From the NCBI RefSeq assembly GCF_900176165.1, contig NZ_FWWU01000004.1, forward strand, positions 316,192 to 380,191: a stretch of DNA of 64,000 nucleotides. Reading direction: 5' to 3'. Positions 8,947 through 17,011 of the stretch are shown here, in pieces. This stretch comes from Deinococcus hopiensis KR-140 (GTDB lineage: Bacteria > Deinococcota > Deinococci > Deinococcales > Deinococcaceae). The translations under genes were made by a program, and so were the position numbers. Below the pieces are notes generated by a model. It was not told the origin of the DNA, ran no database searches, and saw only the letters and a program-made list of their open reading frames with translations. Numbering within the stretch: the stretch's first letter is position 1; each line of letters starts with the position of its first letter.

Positions 8947-9673
8947 AATGCAGCCTTTCCTCCAGCCGCTGCCGGAGCGGCTCCAGGCTCACGCGGTCCC
9001 GTGGCCCGGCCGTCACCTGCAGGTCTTCGGCCACCCCACCGCCCCCCAGAAGCAGCACCCGGTCTGCCAGCTTCAGCGCCTCGTCCAGGTCGTGCGTCAC
9101 GAGCAGGGTGGTGGCCCCCGTCTCGCCCAGCAGCTGTTCGAGCAGGTCGTGCATGCCCGCGCGGGTCAGGGCGTCGAGCGCGCCGAAGGGTTCGTCGAGC
9201 AGCAACAGTGCAGGCCGGTGCGCCAGGGCGCGCGCCAGGGCCACCCGTTGCCGCTGTCCGCCACTGAGTTCGTGGGGGTAGGCCCGTTCCCGTCCGGCCA
9301 GCCCCACGTCCCGCAGCGCGTCTTCTCCCCGGTGGCGTTCGGCCTTGGGCAGTCCCAGCGTCACGTTGTCCAGGGCCCCCAGCCAGGGCAGCAGGCGGTC
9401 TTCCTGAAACATCACCCGGATGCGCGGCGAGGCCTGGGTGTGCGAGACCCGCACCTGTCCGGCCGAGGGCAGGGTCAGCCCAGCCAGCACCCGCAGCAGG
9501 GTGGTCTTGCCGCCGCCGCTCGCCCCCACCACCGCGATGCGCTCCCCTGGGTTGATCTCCAGATTCAGCCCGTGCAGCACCGCGCGGTCACCGTAGTGCA
9601 CCGCCAGGTCACGCAGCTGCACCCCCGCTCCGGGAACGCTGTGGGGCCCGGCAAAGTCCAGCGCCGCCGTCAC
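8945..9673 (-). CDS. ssuB: Aliphatic sulfonate ABC transporter, ATP-binding protein
   Basis: 242 residues from a GTG at 9673 whose bases overlap the ssuC stop as GTGA. Walker A GASGGGKTT (about 50-58), Q-loop RVMFQED (about 87-92), signature LSGGQRQR (136-143), Walker B LLLLDEP (156-162) and the switch His in VTHDLDEAL (194) are all intact. It energises import of organosulfonates (alkanesulfonates or taurine-like compounds) with SsuC and SsuA. An upstream ATG-like extension exists but is antisense in character and runs through ssuC. Its stop codon lies in the end of the repeat element at 8821-8946. The family cannot be told from nitrate or taurine systems by this subunit alone; the neighbouring ssuD decides. 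Confidence 0.88.
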   Translation of the reverse strand: MTAALDFAGPHSVPGAGVQLRDLAVHYGDRAVLHGLNLEINPGERIAVVGASGGGKTTLLRVLAGLTLPSAGQVRVSHTQASPRIRVMFQEDRLLPWLGALDNVTLGLPKAERHRGEDALRDVGLAGRERAYPHELSGGQRQRVALARALAHRPALLLLDEPFGALDALTRAGMHDLLEQLLGETGATTLLVTHDLDEALKLADRVLLLGGGGVAEDLQVTAGPRDRVSLEPLRQRLEERLH

Positions 9674-10539
9674 GCCTCCACCCGCCAGGGAAGCAACCTG
9701 CGCTCCAGGCCACGCACCAGGGCGTCGGCAGCCTTGCCGATCAGCGCGTAGATCAAGATGGTCAGGACGATCACGTCCGTGCGGAAAAACTCGCGGGCGT
9801 CCATCGCCAGAAAGCCGATGCCTTGACTCGCGCCGAACGACTCGCTGACGACCAATGCCAACCACGAGATGCCCAGCGCGTAGCGCAGGCCCACCAGCAC
9901 GCCCGGCAGGGCGCCGGGCAGCGTCACGCGCCGAAAGGTTTCCAGCGGCGAGAGGCCGTACACCCCCGCCATCTCCTTGAGGCGGGGATCAATGCTCTGA
10001 ACCCCGTGCAGCGTGTTGAGATACACCGGAAAGAAGGTGGCGAGCGCGATCAGAAAGACCTTGGCACTTTCCCCGATGCCGAACCACAGGATCACGAGCG
10101 GGATCAGGGCGAGGTTGGGAATGGTCCGCAGCATCTGGAAGGTGCTGTCGAGCAGCAGGTGTGCGGCGCGGAAGGTGCCGGTCAGGATGCCGAGGAGCAG
10201 GCCCAGCCCACCCCCGAGGAGCACCCCGCTCCCCGCCCGGCCCAGACTGGCGAGAAAGTGGTGCCACAGCTCCCCGGTCCGCGCCAGCTCCCAGAAGGCC
10301 CCGCCCACCGCGGTCGGCGCGGGCAGCACGCGGGAGCTCAGCCACCCCACCTGCGACGCCAGCTGCCAGCCCAGCAGCAGCGCCACCGGCACGGCCCAGC
10401 GCACCCCCTCCTGTTGCCAGCGGGCGGGCGTTCGCCGGGGCGTGGAGGCCGCCTCGCGTCCCGTTCCTGCGCCTCCCGTGGCCGGGCGGGCCGTGATCGC
10501 TCCCGTCAGGGCGTCTTGCGTGATGTCCACCTGGGTCAT
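9670..10539 (-). CDS. ssuC: Aliphatic sulfonate ABC transporter, permease
   Basis: 289 residues with about six hydrophobic segments after a hydrophilic, low-complexity N-terminal 45 residues. The EAA-type loop KEMAGVYGLSPLETFRRVTLPGALPG is compressed here as KEMAGVYGL...LPGALP around residues 190-215, matching SsuC/TauC/NrtB permeases. Stop/start overlaps on both sides (GTGA with ssuB, ATGA with ssuA) show a tightly coupled operon. The long charged N-terminal tail is unusual compared with family members of about 260 residues. It forms the membrane channel of the sulfonate importer. Confidence 0.87.
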   Translation of the reverse strand: MTQVDITQDALTGAITARPATGGAGTGREAASTPRRTPARWQQEGVRWAVPVALLLGWQLASQVGWLSSRVLPAPTAVGGAFWELARTGELWHHFLASLGRAGSGVLLGGGLGLLLGILTGTFRAAHLLLDSTFQMLRTIPNLALIPLVILWFGIGESAKVFLIALATFFPVYLNTLHGVQSIDPRLKEMAGVYGLSPLETFRRVTLPGALPGVLVGLRYALGISWLALVVSESFGASQGIGFLAMDAREFFRTDVIVLTILIYALIGKAADALVRGLERRLLPWRVEA

Positions 10540-11510
10540 TTCGTCTCCAGCTTGCCCAGCACGGTCTTGAAGGCGGGCAGGGCCACGTAGGACTGCGCGC
10601 TCAGACTGACCTTCCCTGGCAACACGCCGACTTCGGTAAAGGCGTTCGCCAGGGCGGTCAGGGGCTTCAGGTCCGAGGCGCGGAAGGGGCGGATGTTGAA
10701 GGGCACGCTCTTGGGCACGGTGACTTCCAGCACGCTCTTGGGGATGCCCAGTTCGTCACTGAACTGCGTGATCACGGCGTTCTTGTTCGCGTTGGCCCAC
10801 GTGGACGTCCTCTCCAGCTCGGCGAGCAGGATTTGCAGCGCCTTTTTCTTCTCGGGGTCCTTCAGCACCGCGCTGGGGCTGAGGTAATAGCTGTCACCCT
10901 GGCCCAGCCCCTTGTGGTCCCGCAGCACCCGCGCGCCGGTGCCCTGCAAGGCGGTGGTCAGGTAGGGGTCCCAGATGGTCCACGCGTCGATGGTGCCGCT
11001 CTCGAAGGCCGGACGGGCATCGGGTGGAGCCAGCGGGACGATGGTGACGTCCTTGAAGCCCAGCCCCGCCTGTTTCAGGGCGTTGTACAGGAAAAAGTGC
11101 GCGCTGGACCCCCGAAAGACGCCGATGCGTTTGCCCTTCAGGTCCGCCACCGTCTTGAGCGCTGAGCCTTTCGGGATGATGATGGCCTCTCCGGCGTCTG
11201 AACGGTTTTCCGTGACCGCCACGTATTTCAGGTCCGCGCCGCCCGCCAGCGCGAACACGCCCGGCGCGTTGCCGACGCCTCCGAAATCCACCGCGCCCGC
11301 GTTGGCCGCCTCCAGCAGGGGCAGCCCCGCCGTGAACAGCACCCATTTGAAGTTGATGCCCTGCTTGGCGTAGGCGTCCAGCGTGCCGCGCGCCTTGAGG
11401 ATGTTGGGGATGCCGCCCTTCTGATAGCCGATGGTAAAGGTGACGGCGTGAGCGGAAGTGGCCAGGGCAAGGGTGGTGAGCAGAAGGGCCGGACGCAGGG
11501 TTTTGGTCAT
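10536..11510 (-). CDS. ssuA: Aliphatic sulfonate-binding periplasmic protein
   Basis: 324 residues from the ATG at 11510. A classic cleavable signal peptide ends near ATSAHA, and the mature part starts VTFTIGYQKGGIPNILKARG, typical of SsuA/TauA/ThiY-type binding proteins. Further family features are the GGVGNAPGVFALAGGADLK region, KGKRIGVFRGSSAHFFLY and WTIWDPYL. It should capture organosulfonates outside the membrane and deliver them to SsuC. Longer in-frame starts to 11606 would add a non-signal extension, so the ATG is preferred. It overlaps ssuC by ATGA. Confidence 0.87.
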   Translation of the reverse strand: MTKTLRPALLLTTLALATSAHAVTFTIGYQKGGIPNILKARGTLDAYAKQGINFKWVLFTAGLPLLEAANAGAVDFGGVGNAPGVFALAGGADLKYVAVTENRSDAGEAIIIPKGSALKTVADLKGKRIGVFRGSSAHFFLYNALKQAGLGFKDVTIVPLAPPDARPAFESGTIDAWTIWDPYLTTALQGTGARVLRDHKGLGQGDSYYLSPSAVLKDPEKKKALQILLAELERTSTWANANKNAVITQFSDELGIPKSVLEVTVPKSVPFNIRPFRASDLKPLTALANAFTEVGVLPGKVSLSAQSYVALPAFKTVLGKLETK

Positions 11511-11630
11511 TGTGGGGACTCCGTGTGACAAAAAAATGGGGTGTGATGGACCTCCGGCGGGCACGCGGCGGTGCCCCCGGACCGAAGATTGAGGGTGATC
11601 TACCAACGGCTCAAGGCCAGCGGCCGGCCG

Positions 11631-12800
11631 CTAGATGCTCCTGAATCGCCCCGTCAGCTCGGGTTCGCGCTCGGCGTTCAGCACCGGCGTGGAGGTGTGC
11701 GTGAGCGCCTGGCCCTCGCGCGGGGTGAAGACCGGGCTGGTGCGGCCCAGCGCGGGGAACAGCAGTTCGGCCGTTCGGTACGCCTCTTCCAGGTGCGGGT
11801 AGCCGCTCAGGATGAAGGTCTCGACCCCCACCGCCTGGTACTCGCGCAGGGCCGCGGCCACGTTTTCGGCGCTGCCGACAAAGGCCGTGCCCGCGCCTCC
11901 GCGCACCAGCCCCACGCCGGCCCACAGGTTCGGTCCCACCCGCAGCGACTCGCGGGTGCCGCCGTTGAGCTGGCTCTGGCGGCGCTGTCCCTCCGAACCG
12001 CTCTGCAAAAAGGCCTGATGCGAGCGGGCGATCTCCTCGTCGCTGATGTTCTCGATCAGGCGGTCAGCGGCGTCCCAGGCTTCTTCCTCGGTTTCGCGCA
12101 CGATGATGTGGGCCCGGAGCCCGAAGCGCACCTTGCGGCCGTGCTTCTCCGCCCGCTCCTGCACGCGGGCGAATTTCTCCGCCACCTGCTCGGGGCGTTC
12201 GCCCCAGCTGAGGTACACGTCCACGTGCTCGCCCGCCACGTCCAGCGCCGGATCACTGCTGCCCCCGAAAAAGATGGGCGGGTAGGGACGCTGCACGCTG
12301 GGCAGCAGGGAGCGCCCCTCCTGAACCTGAAGGTGTTTGCCCTGGTGGCTCACCGTCTCGCCCCGCAGCGCCGCGCGGAAGACGCCCAGCCACTCCGCGG
12401 TGAGCTCGTAGCGCTCGGCCTGCGAGAGGTTCAGGCCCTCGAAGTCGAAGTTGCCGCTGCCCGACACGATATTCAGGTTCACGCGCCCACCCGTCACCCG
12501 GTCGAGTGAGGCGGTCAGCCGCGCGGCGAGGATGGGCGAGAGCAGGCCGGGGCGCAGGGCCACCAGGAAACGCAGTTGCCGCGTCAGGCTGCTCAGGGCG
12601 CTGGCGACCACCAGGGTGTCCTCGTTCGTGCCGCCCGTGGGCAGCAGCACGCCGTCGAAGCCGAGCACGTCGGCCGCCTGCGCGATCTGGCTGAGATACG
12701 CGAAGTTCGCGGGCCGCGAGGGTTGCCCCAGTCGGCTCCCGTCGCCACCAGAGGGAATGAACCAGTAGAGGTTGGGGGTGGGCAGGGTGGAATTCGTCAT
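11631..12800 (-). CDS. ssuD: FMNH2-dependent alkanesulfonate monooxygenase
   Basis: 389 residues, close to the usual 380 of SsuD. Recognisable blocks: LYWFIPSGGDG at the N-terminus, GVLLPTG, RFLVALRPG, VNLNIVSGSG, GLNLSQAERYE, YPPIFFGGSSDPALDVAGEHVDVYLSW, and GVETFILSGYPHLEEAYR near the end. This is the luciferase-like (bacterial TIM barrel) family that uses reduced FMN and O2 to release sulfite from alkanesulfonates. A separate flavin reductase (SsuE) is not seen in the window. It is followed after 120 bases by ssuA in the same direction. A 14-bp GC palindrome (11619-11632) sits at its stop codon. Confidence 0.92.
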   Translation of the reverse strand: MTNSTLPTPNLYWFIPSGGDGSRLGQPSRPANFAYLSQIAQAADVLGFDGVLLPTGGTNEDTLVVASALSSLTRQLRFLVALRPGLLSPILAARLTASLDRVTGGRVNLNIVSGSGNFDFEGLNLSQAERYELTAEWLGVFRAALRGETVSHQGKHLQVQEGRSLLPSVQRPYPPIFFGGSSDPALDVAGEHVDVYLSWGERPEQVAEKFARVQERAEKHGRKVRFGLRAHIIVRETEEEAWDAADRLIENISDEEIARSHQAFLQSGSEGQRRQSQLNGGTRESLRVGPNLWAGVGLVRGGAGTAFVGSAENVAAALREYQAVGVETFILSGYPHLEEAYRTAELLFPALGRTSPVFTPREGQALTHTSTPVLNAEREPELTGRFRSI

Positions 12801-12887
12801 GTTGGGCCTCGCTTGGGGTGTGAGGAAGGCTCCGGCCTTCGTGGAGAAGGGCGGGACAAAAATGAGGTGTGGGCTGGCCGCTGGCGT

Positions 12888-13094
12888 TCAGGCCGCTGTG
12901 GAGGGCGCGTGCTGCTGGGGCAGCGCCTCGCGCGTCACGGTCACGCGCCCCCGCAGGTACAGGGCGTCCATCACGGCCCGGCCGAAGATCCGCTCGAAGA
13001 TCAGGGCGCTCCATTCGAGCGTTCCCGCGGGCGAGGTAACAAGCAGGGTATCGAGCGTTCCGGGCTTCCAGCGCACGTTCAGAATCTCGGTCAT
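12888..13094 (-). CDS. Small hypothetical protein at head of ssu operon
   Basis: 68 residues from ATG 13094 with GAGG 7 bases upstream. The protein starts MTEILNVRWKPGTLDTLLV and has no transmembrane segment or motif I recognise. It is the first gene after the riboswitch-like leader and 87 bases upstream of ssuD, so it is probably co-transcribed with the sulfonate genes. The codon pattern is like its neighbours, which supports a real gene. A sulfur-related accessory role is inferred only from position. Confidence 0.6.
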   Translation of the reverse strand: MTEILNVRWKPGTLDTLLVTSPAGTLEWSALIFERIFGRAVMDALYLRGRVTVTREALPQQHAPSTAA

Positions 13095-13206
13095 GGGAAC
13101 CTCGGCCGGACGGCGGGACCGGTCAGGCGGGGTGTAGGGCGGGACAACGCTGAAGGGGGGTCACCGTCGGCAACACCGGAAAGCGCTGGAGTCGCGCTAC
13201 GGAGTG

Positions 13207-13372
13207 TTCCTTTCCGGGGAGCCGGGGACAGCCTCGGCTGCTCAGCGACAACAGCACATCGGCCCGGTCGAGGGCGCGAGGTGGTGCGGCGTAAACAGTG
13301 GGTTCCTCGTCATGTGGCTCCTGGTCGCTGCGGCGTCATGGGGCCTAAGCCCTCGGCCGCTCTGGAAGGGAA
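13207..13372 (-). promoter_or_regulatory. SAM-I (S-box) riboswitch-like leader of the ssu operon
   Basis: On the minus strand, 13363-13323 reads AGAGCGGCCGAGGGCTTA then GGCCCCATGACGCCGCAG then CGACC, which lines up block by block with the SAM-I core (AGAG, P2 strand, GAGGG, GGCCC, GA, P2 partner, CAGCAACC). The P2 helix is kept as CGGC/GCCG. P1 can be built from TTCCCTTCC (13372-13364) and GGAAAGGAA (13215-13207), eight pairs with one mismatch. One highly conserved A of CAGCAACC is G here. The leader lies between a TTGACA promoter and the first ssu gene. Known role of the class: S-adenosylmethionine turns off sulfur or methionine genes. The P3/P4 part is not confidently assigned. Confidence 0.72.
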
Positions 13373-13399
13373 GTGTGAACCCGTTTCTGGGTTGCGTTC

Positions 13400-13428
13400 A
13401 CCGTAGATCAGTTGATGAAACTTGTCAA
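13400..13428 (-). promoter_or_regulatory. Candidate ssu operon promoter
   Basis: Minus strand TTGACA at 13428-13423, 17 bases, then TACGGT at 13405-13400. Transcription would start about 20 bases before the riboswitch. A 12-base palindrome-like CTATTACGATAG (13429-13440) abuts the -35 box and might be an operator. Confidence 0.55.
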
Positions 13429-13440
13429 CTATTACGATAG

Positions 13441-13753
13441 ATGAACCCAGTTCACCTTCTGCACGCCGCGGCGCGTTTCCCCAAAGCGCTGGGCACAGGA
13501 AGCGGCTTTTTTTGTTCGGCTGACACGGCGGCGAAGCGGACTGGCACAGCTGCGCAGGAGAGCAGAGCGAGAGAATTTCGACGAGCAGAATGGGGAAGTA
13601 AGGTGGGTGGCGTACTGTTTCCCTACCCACGCCCGTTGGAGAACTGCTCTAGAGTGCGCCAGGCTCCGTTCGGCGTCGGCCGCAGGCGGTCACCGGGCAG
13701 GACGGGGAAATCCACGTGCCCGTCCCTCCGAAGCCTGTTTCCCTGGAGAACGT
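13441..13753. other. Intergenic region between ssu promoter and GH16 gene
   Basis: About 310 bases with no gene I can support. It must hold the promoter of the GH16 gene but no convincing -35/-10 pair was found. A run of seven T follows an imperfect GC-rich hairpin near 13465-13513. Confidence 0.3.
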
Positions 13754-14599
13754 ATGCCCCGACTTCCCGCGCTTCCACTCTCCCTCGCCGCCTGCTTGCT
13801 GATCTGCCTCTCCGGTGTGCAGGCCGAGACCTCCCTCCCGTCCTCGCCCGAATGGACGCTTGTCTGGAGCGACGAGTTCACGGGGCGCCAGGGCACGCCG
13901 CCCAACCCGAAGTTCTGGAACCACGACGTCGGCAACCGCGATACGGGGGGATGGGGCAACCGCGAACTGCAGTTTTACACCGCCTCTCCCCGCAACGCCC
14001 GCCTCGACGGTCAGGGCCACCTGGAGATCCGGGCGGAGACGGCGCAGGCAAAGCTCCCCTGCTGGAACGACCAACCCTGCCGCTATACCTCCGCGCGGCT
14101 GACCACAAAGGGCAAGGTCGAGTTTGTGCACGGCAAGATCGAGGCCCGTATCCAGGTGCCGGCGGGCCAGGGTCTGTGGCCGGCGTTCTGGAGCCTGGGC
14201 CCGGGAGAGTGGCCGGACGGCGGCGAGATCGACATCATGGAGTGGGTGGGCCACACGCCGAACCTGGTGTACGGCACCGTCCACGGGCCCGGCTACTCCG
14301 ACGCGCTGGGCATCAGCCGGGAAACAGACCTGGGCCACCCCGCATCCGGCAATTACCACACCTACACCTTGATCAAACGCCCTGACGAGATCGTCTGGCT
14401 GCTGGACGGGCGGCCGTACCAGCGCGTCACCCCGGCCAATCTTCCCGCGGGCACCCGCTGGGTCTTTGAACAGCCCTTCTCCCTGCTGCTGAACCTCGCC
14501 GTCGGCGGTACCTGGCCCGGCACGCCACCCGCCACTACCGTCTTTCCCAGCAGCATGCTCGTCGATTACGTCCGCATCTGGCGGGAAGCTGGAAAATAA
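13754..14599 (+). CDS. Secreted GH16-family glucanase
   Basis: 281 residues; the ATG at 13754 follows GGAGA by 5 bases and opens a clear signal peptide (MPRLPALPLSLAACLLICLS...VQA). The GH16 catalytic signature GGEIDIMEW is at about 157-164, with nucleophile Glu158, assisting Asp160 and acid/base Glu163. Other family blocks are WSDEFTG, GNRELQFYT, KGKIEARI-like HGKIEARIQVP, GLWPAFWSLG and the closing FPSSMLVDYVRIW. Such enzymes cut beta-1,3 or beta-1,3-1,4 glucans, or related galactans, outside the cell. The standard M after the GEIDI makes laminarinase/lichenase more likely than agarase. A longer in-frame extension to 13607 lacks signal features and is rejected. Confidence 0.92.
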   Translation: MPRLPALPLSLAACLLICLSGVQAETSLPSSPEWTLVWSDEFTGRQGTPPNPKFWNHDVGNRDTGGWGNRELQFYTASPRNARLDGQGHLEIRAETAQAKLPCWNDQPCRYTSARLTTKGKVEFVHGKIEARIQVPAGQGLWPAFWSLGPGEWPDGGEIDIMEWVGHTPNLVYGTVHGPGYSDALGISRETDLGHPASGNYHTYTLIKRPDEIVWLLDGRPYQRVTPANLPAGTRWVFEQPFSLLLNLAVGGTWPGTPPATTVFPSSMLVDYVRIWREAGK

Positions 14600-14687
14600 C
14601 GTGGGGGCGGGGCACGCGAGCCGCTCTGTTCCGCACAGGACCGGCCCAGGGGCCGAGGGTACACCTGACGTTCCGACTTTTGAGAAG

Positions 14688-14720
14688 GGCACCGAAAAGC
14701 TCCCGGTGCCACGTCCTTTT
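14688..14720 (+). terminator. Rho-independent terminator-like hairpin after GH16 gene
   Basis: GGCACCG (14688-14694) pairs with CGGTGCC (14704-14710), 9-base loop, followed by a T-rich tract ending TCCTTTTT at 14720. It lies 90 bases after the GH16 stop. Confidence 0.55.
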
Positions 14721-14824
14721 TCCCGCTCCCCTTCGGGTCCGCAGGCCTCCTCGGAAGAGGATGGCGGGTCTGCCCGGTGAAACTCTCGGTCCACGGCCGG
14801 CGCCGGCCATGGACGAAAACCGGA

Positions 14825-16195
14825 TCAGCCCTTGCAGACTGTCAGGTCCACCTTGCCCGCCGTGTCGGGCAGATCGACGGCCAGGGCGCTGGCGGGAGCG
14901 TCGAGTTCGCCGAAAAACAGCGGGCTCTTCGTGCCCTGGCCCTGGTGGTTGAGGGTCAGGGTGTGGGTACCCGCCGCGTCCGTGATTTTGACGGGTACCG
15001 TCCTGAGGGTGGGGTCCGAGACGCGCACCGAGAAGTAATCGCCCGAGGCGAGGTTCAGCGCTGTGGAGGACTGGCTGGGCAGCACCTCCCTGGCCTGCCC
15101 CAGCGGCGCGGCGCACCCTCCGCGCACGGCGGGAATCAGTTGTGACAGGCCGCCCTTGAAGTCGGCCTCGACGTTCATCTCCCAGATAAGCAGTCTGGGT
15201 GGGCTTGTGCGGAAGTCGTTGGAATAGACCAGTTGCTCCAGCGCGGACCAAGGCCCGCCCCCGCTGACGCTGGCGTTGACCACATCCCGCCCCAGATCGT
15301 GGCGCAGGGAAGCGGCGAACGAATCCTCATCTTGCCGGAAGCTGTTGCTCGTGCCCACCAGCATGACCCGGGGCGTGGTGTCGTCAAGCAGGCCGGGTTC
15401 GGCCTTGGGCGTGCTGATCAACGTCTGGTATTCCTGAACTGGTACGTTCTCGTGGCACAGTTCAGCCACCCGGCCCCCCAGGCTCTGGGTATTGGGCCGC
15501 GCCTTCTGGGTGAGGGTGAACTCCACTGCCGGTACGTCTTTCAGCAGCTCCCGTCCGGCCACATACCCTGCGATCGCCTTGGAGGTCAGGGCCGCCGCCG
15601 CCGGGGTCCAGTGGTGGTCGCGCTCGAAAAAGAAGGGCACGTCGCCCGGCTGCGCCCGGTAGAGGGCCAGCAGGTCCGGCGCGTAGATGCCCGCCTCGCC
15701 CAGCATCTGAACGAAGCGGGCGTACGTCTCGCCCGCCCACTGGGGATCGAGCGTCTTGGGCACCCCGTTGCCCAGGTGCCGGGCCTCAGCGGCGGCCTTG
15801 GGCGGCACTTGCACGATGATTAGCTCGGTGCCCAAAGCGCGCAGGGCGCCAGCAAAGCGCTGCAGGTACGGCTTGGAAGCGGCCGTGTTCGCGTCCCGGT
15901 AGCCCCAGTAGCTCGATTCCCCAAACAGCCAGTCGCCCTCACCCCGGTTGATGATGACCGCCCACAGGTCGTCGTCCTTGTAGTTTTTTGGATCGCGCGC
16001 CGCGTCGCACACGGCCCAGGCAGGCGGCTGGGCCGGGGCGGGCTGTGACTGAGGCTGTGACTGAGCCGGTGGGGCCTGAACCGGCGGGATCTGGGCAGGT
16101 TGGGCCGGCGTCGCCGGAGCAGTCTGGGCCGGGGCAGTTTGAGCCAGGGCCGACGAGCAGAGGACCAGAAGGCCGCTCAGCAGGATGGTTTTCAT
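14825..16195 (-). CDS. AlgX/AlgJ-like SGNH O-acetyltransferase, exported
   Basis: 456 residues. The signal peptide MKTILLSGLLVLCSSALAQ is followed by a repetitive Pro/Gln/Ala linker (about 20-58) and an SGNH-like AlgX domain. Probable catalytic residues are Asp193 and His195 in RDHHWTP and Ser283 in VGTSNSF, in the same arrangement as the Asp-His and GTSxS motifs of AlgX and AlgJ. Members move acetyl groups to an exported polysaccharide. It is divergent from the algF-algI-algJ-like genes and surely part of the same system. About 120 C-terminal residues form a beta-rich domain that could bind sugar, as the carbohydrate-binding module of AlgX does. Longer starts to 16357 would lose the signal peptide. 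Confidence 0.82.
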   Translation of the reverse strand: MKTILLSGLLVLCSSALAQTAPAQTAPATPAQPAQIPPVQAPPAQSQPQSQPAPAQPPAWAVCDAARDPKNYKDDDLWAVIINRGEGDWLFGESSYWGYRDANTAASKPYLQRFAGALRALGTELIIVQVPPKAAAEARHLGNGVPKTLDPQWAGETYARFVQMLGEAGIYAPDLLALYRAQPGDVPFFFERDHHWTPAAAALTSKAIAGYVAGRELLKDVPAVEFTLTQKARPNTQSLGGRVAELCHENVPVQEYQTLISTPKAEPGLLDDTTPRVMLVGTSNSFRQDEDSFAASLRHDLGRDVVNASVSGGGPWSALEQLVYSNDFRTSPPRLLIWEMNVEADFKGGLSQLIPAVRGGCAAPLGQAREVLPSQSSTALNLASGDYFSVRVSDPTLRTVPVKITDAAGTHTLTLNHQGQGTKSPLFFGELDAPASALAVDLPDTAGKVDLTVCKG

Positions 16196-16405
16196 GGGTG
16201 AACCTCGAAAGGATGGAGAGCAGGGAAAGGAGGCGGAGCGCGTTACTCGGGGCAACTTCTGCGCTTCATCATGGCAGACGGGCAAACCGCGCCAAGCCGC
16301 AGATGAGCGGTCATGCCTGGCAGCGCGACTCGGAGGCAGGCGCAGGTGGGGGCACACCCGGCAGATTCAGATGTTCCAAAGCGTAAGCTACGTTAAAGTG
16401 CATGT

Positions 16406-16996
16406 GTGAAGAACTTTACTCTTTTCGTGGCACTGCTCGGCTCCCTGGCCGCTGCCGAGGACAACGGCCTGTATGATCCCGCTCCCCCCGCCAACAGCGC
16501 CTTCGTACGCGTGATCAACGCCCCAGCTGGAACGCTCGGAGGCAAGGCCGTCACCGCCGACAAGGGGACAGCCAGCGTGTACGTCGTGGTGCCGCAGGGC
16601 GAGTTCGACGCGAAGGTGGGCGCGGCGGCGGGCAAACTGAAGGTCGAGGCTGGCAAGTTCTACAGCGTGGTGCCCAGCGGGAACCGGCTGGTCCTGCTGA
16701 CCGATCCGGCCATGGAAAGCCGCGCCAAGGCCCTGCTGGTCATCTACAACCTCAGCAAGGCCGCCAGCGTGGACCTCAAGACCGCCGACGGCAAGACCAC
16801 CGTGGTCAAGGGCGTGAAGGCGGGCGACAGCGGCAACCGGGCCGTGAACGGCGTGACGGTGGACCTCGCCGCCTTTGCTGGCGACAAGGCGCTGGGCACC
16901 TTGAAAGGGGTGAAGCTCGAACGCGGCAACACGTACGCCGTCGTCGTAACAGACGGGGGCGTGACCCTGACCATGGGCAGCACCAAGACCAAGTAA
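16406..16996 (+). CDS. algF: AlgF-like polysaccharide O-acetylation protein
   Basis: 196 residues from a GTG at 16406. A short signal (VKNFTLFVALLGSLAAA) precedes LYDPAPPANSAFVRVINA, which is the hallmark start of mature AlgF. The rest is rich in Val, Gly and Lys and predicted to be beta strand, like AlgF. In alginate producers AlgF is a periplasmic adaptor in the acetyl relay from AlgI to AlgJ/AlgX. The gene is followed 15 bases later by the algI homologue. Alginate itself is unlikely to be the target because no alg polymerisation genes are seen here. Confidence 0.8.
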   Translation: MKNFTLFVALLGSLAAAEDNGLYDPAPPANSAFVRVINAPAGTLGGKAVTADKGTASVYVVVPQGEFDAKVGAAAGKLKVEAGKFYSVVPSGNRLVLLTDPAMESRAKALLVIYNLSKAASVDLKTADGKTTVVKGVKAGDSGNRAVNGVTVDLAAFAGDKALGTLKGVKLERGNTYAVVVTDGGVTLTMGSTKTK

Positions 16997-17011
16997 GGCG
17001 GACGCTGCTGC

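Noticed and set aside
13607..13753. Upstream extension of the GH16 gene
   Set aside because: The later ATG has a ribosome site and opens a proper signal peptide; the extension would bury it.
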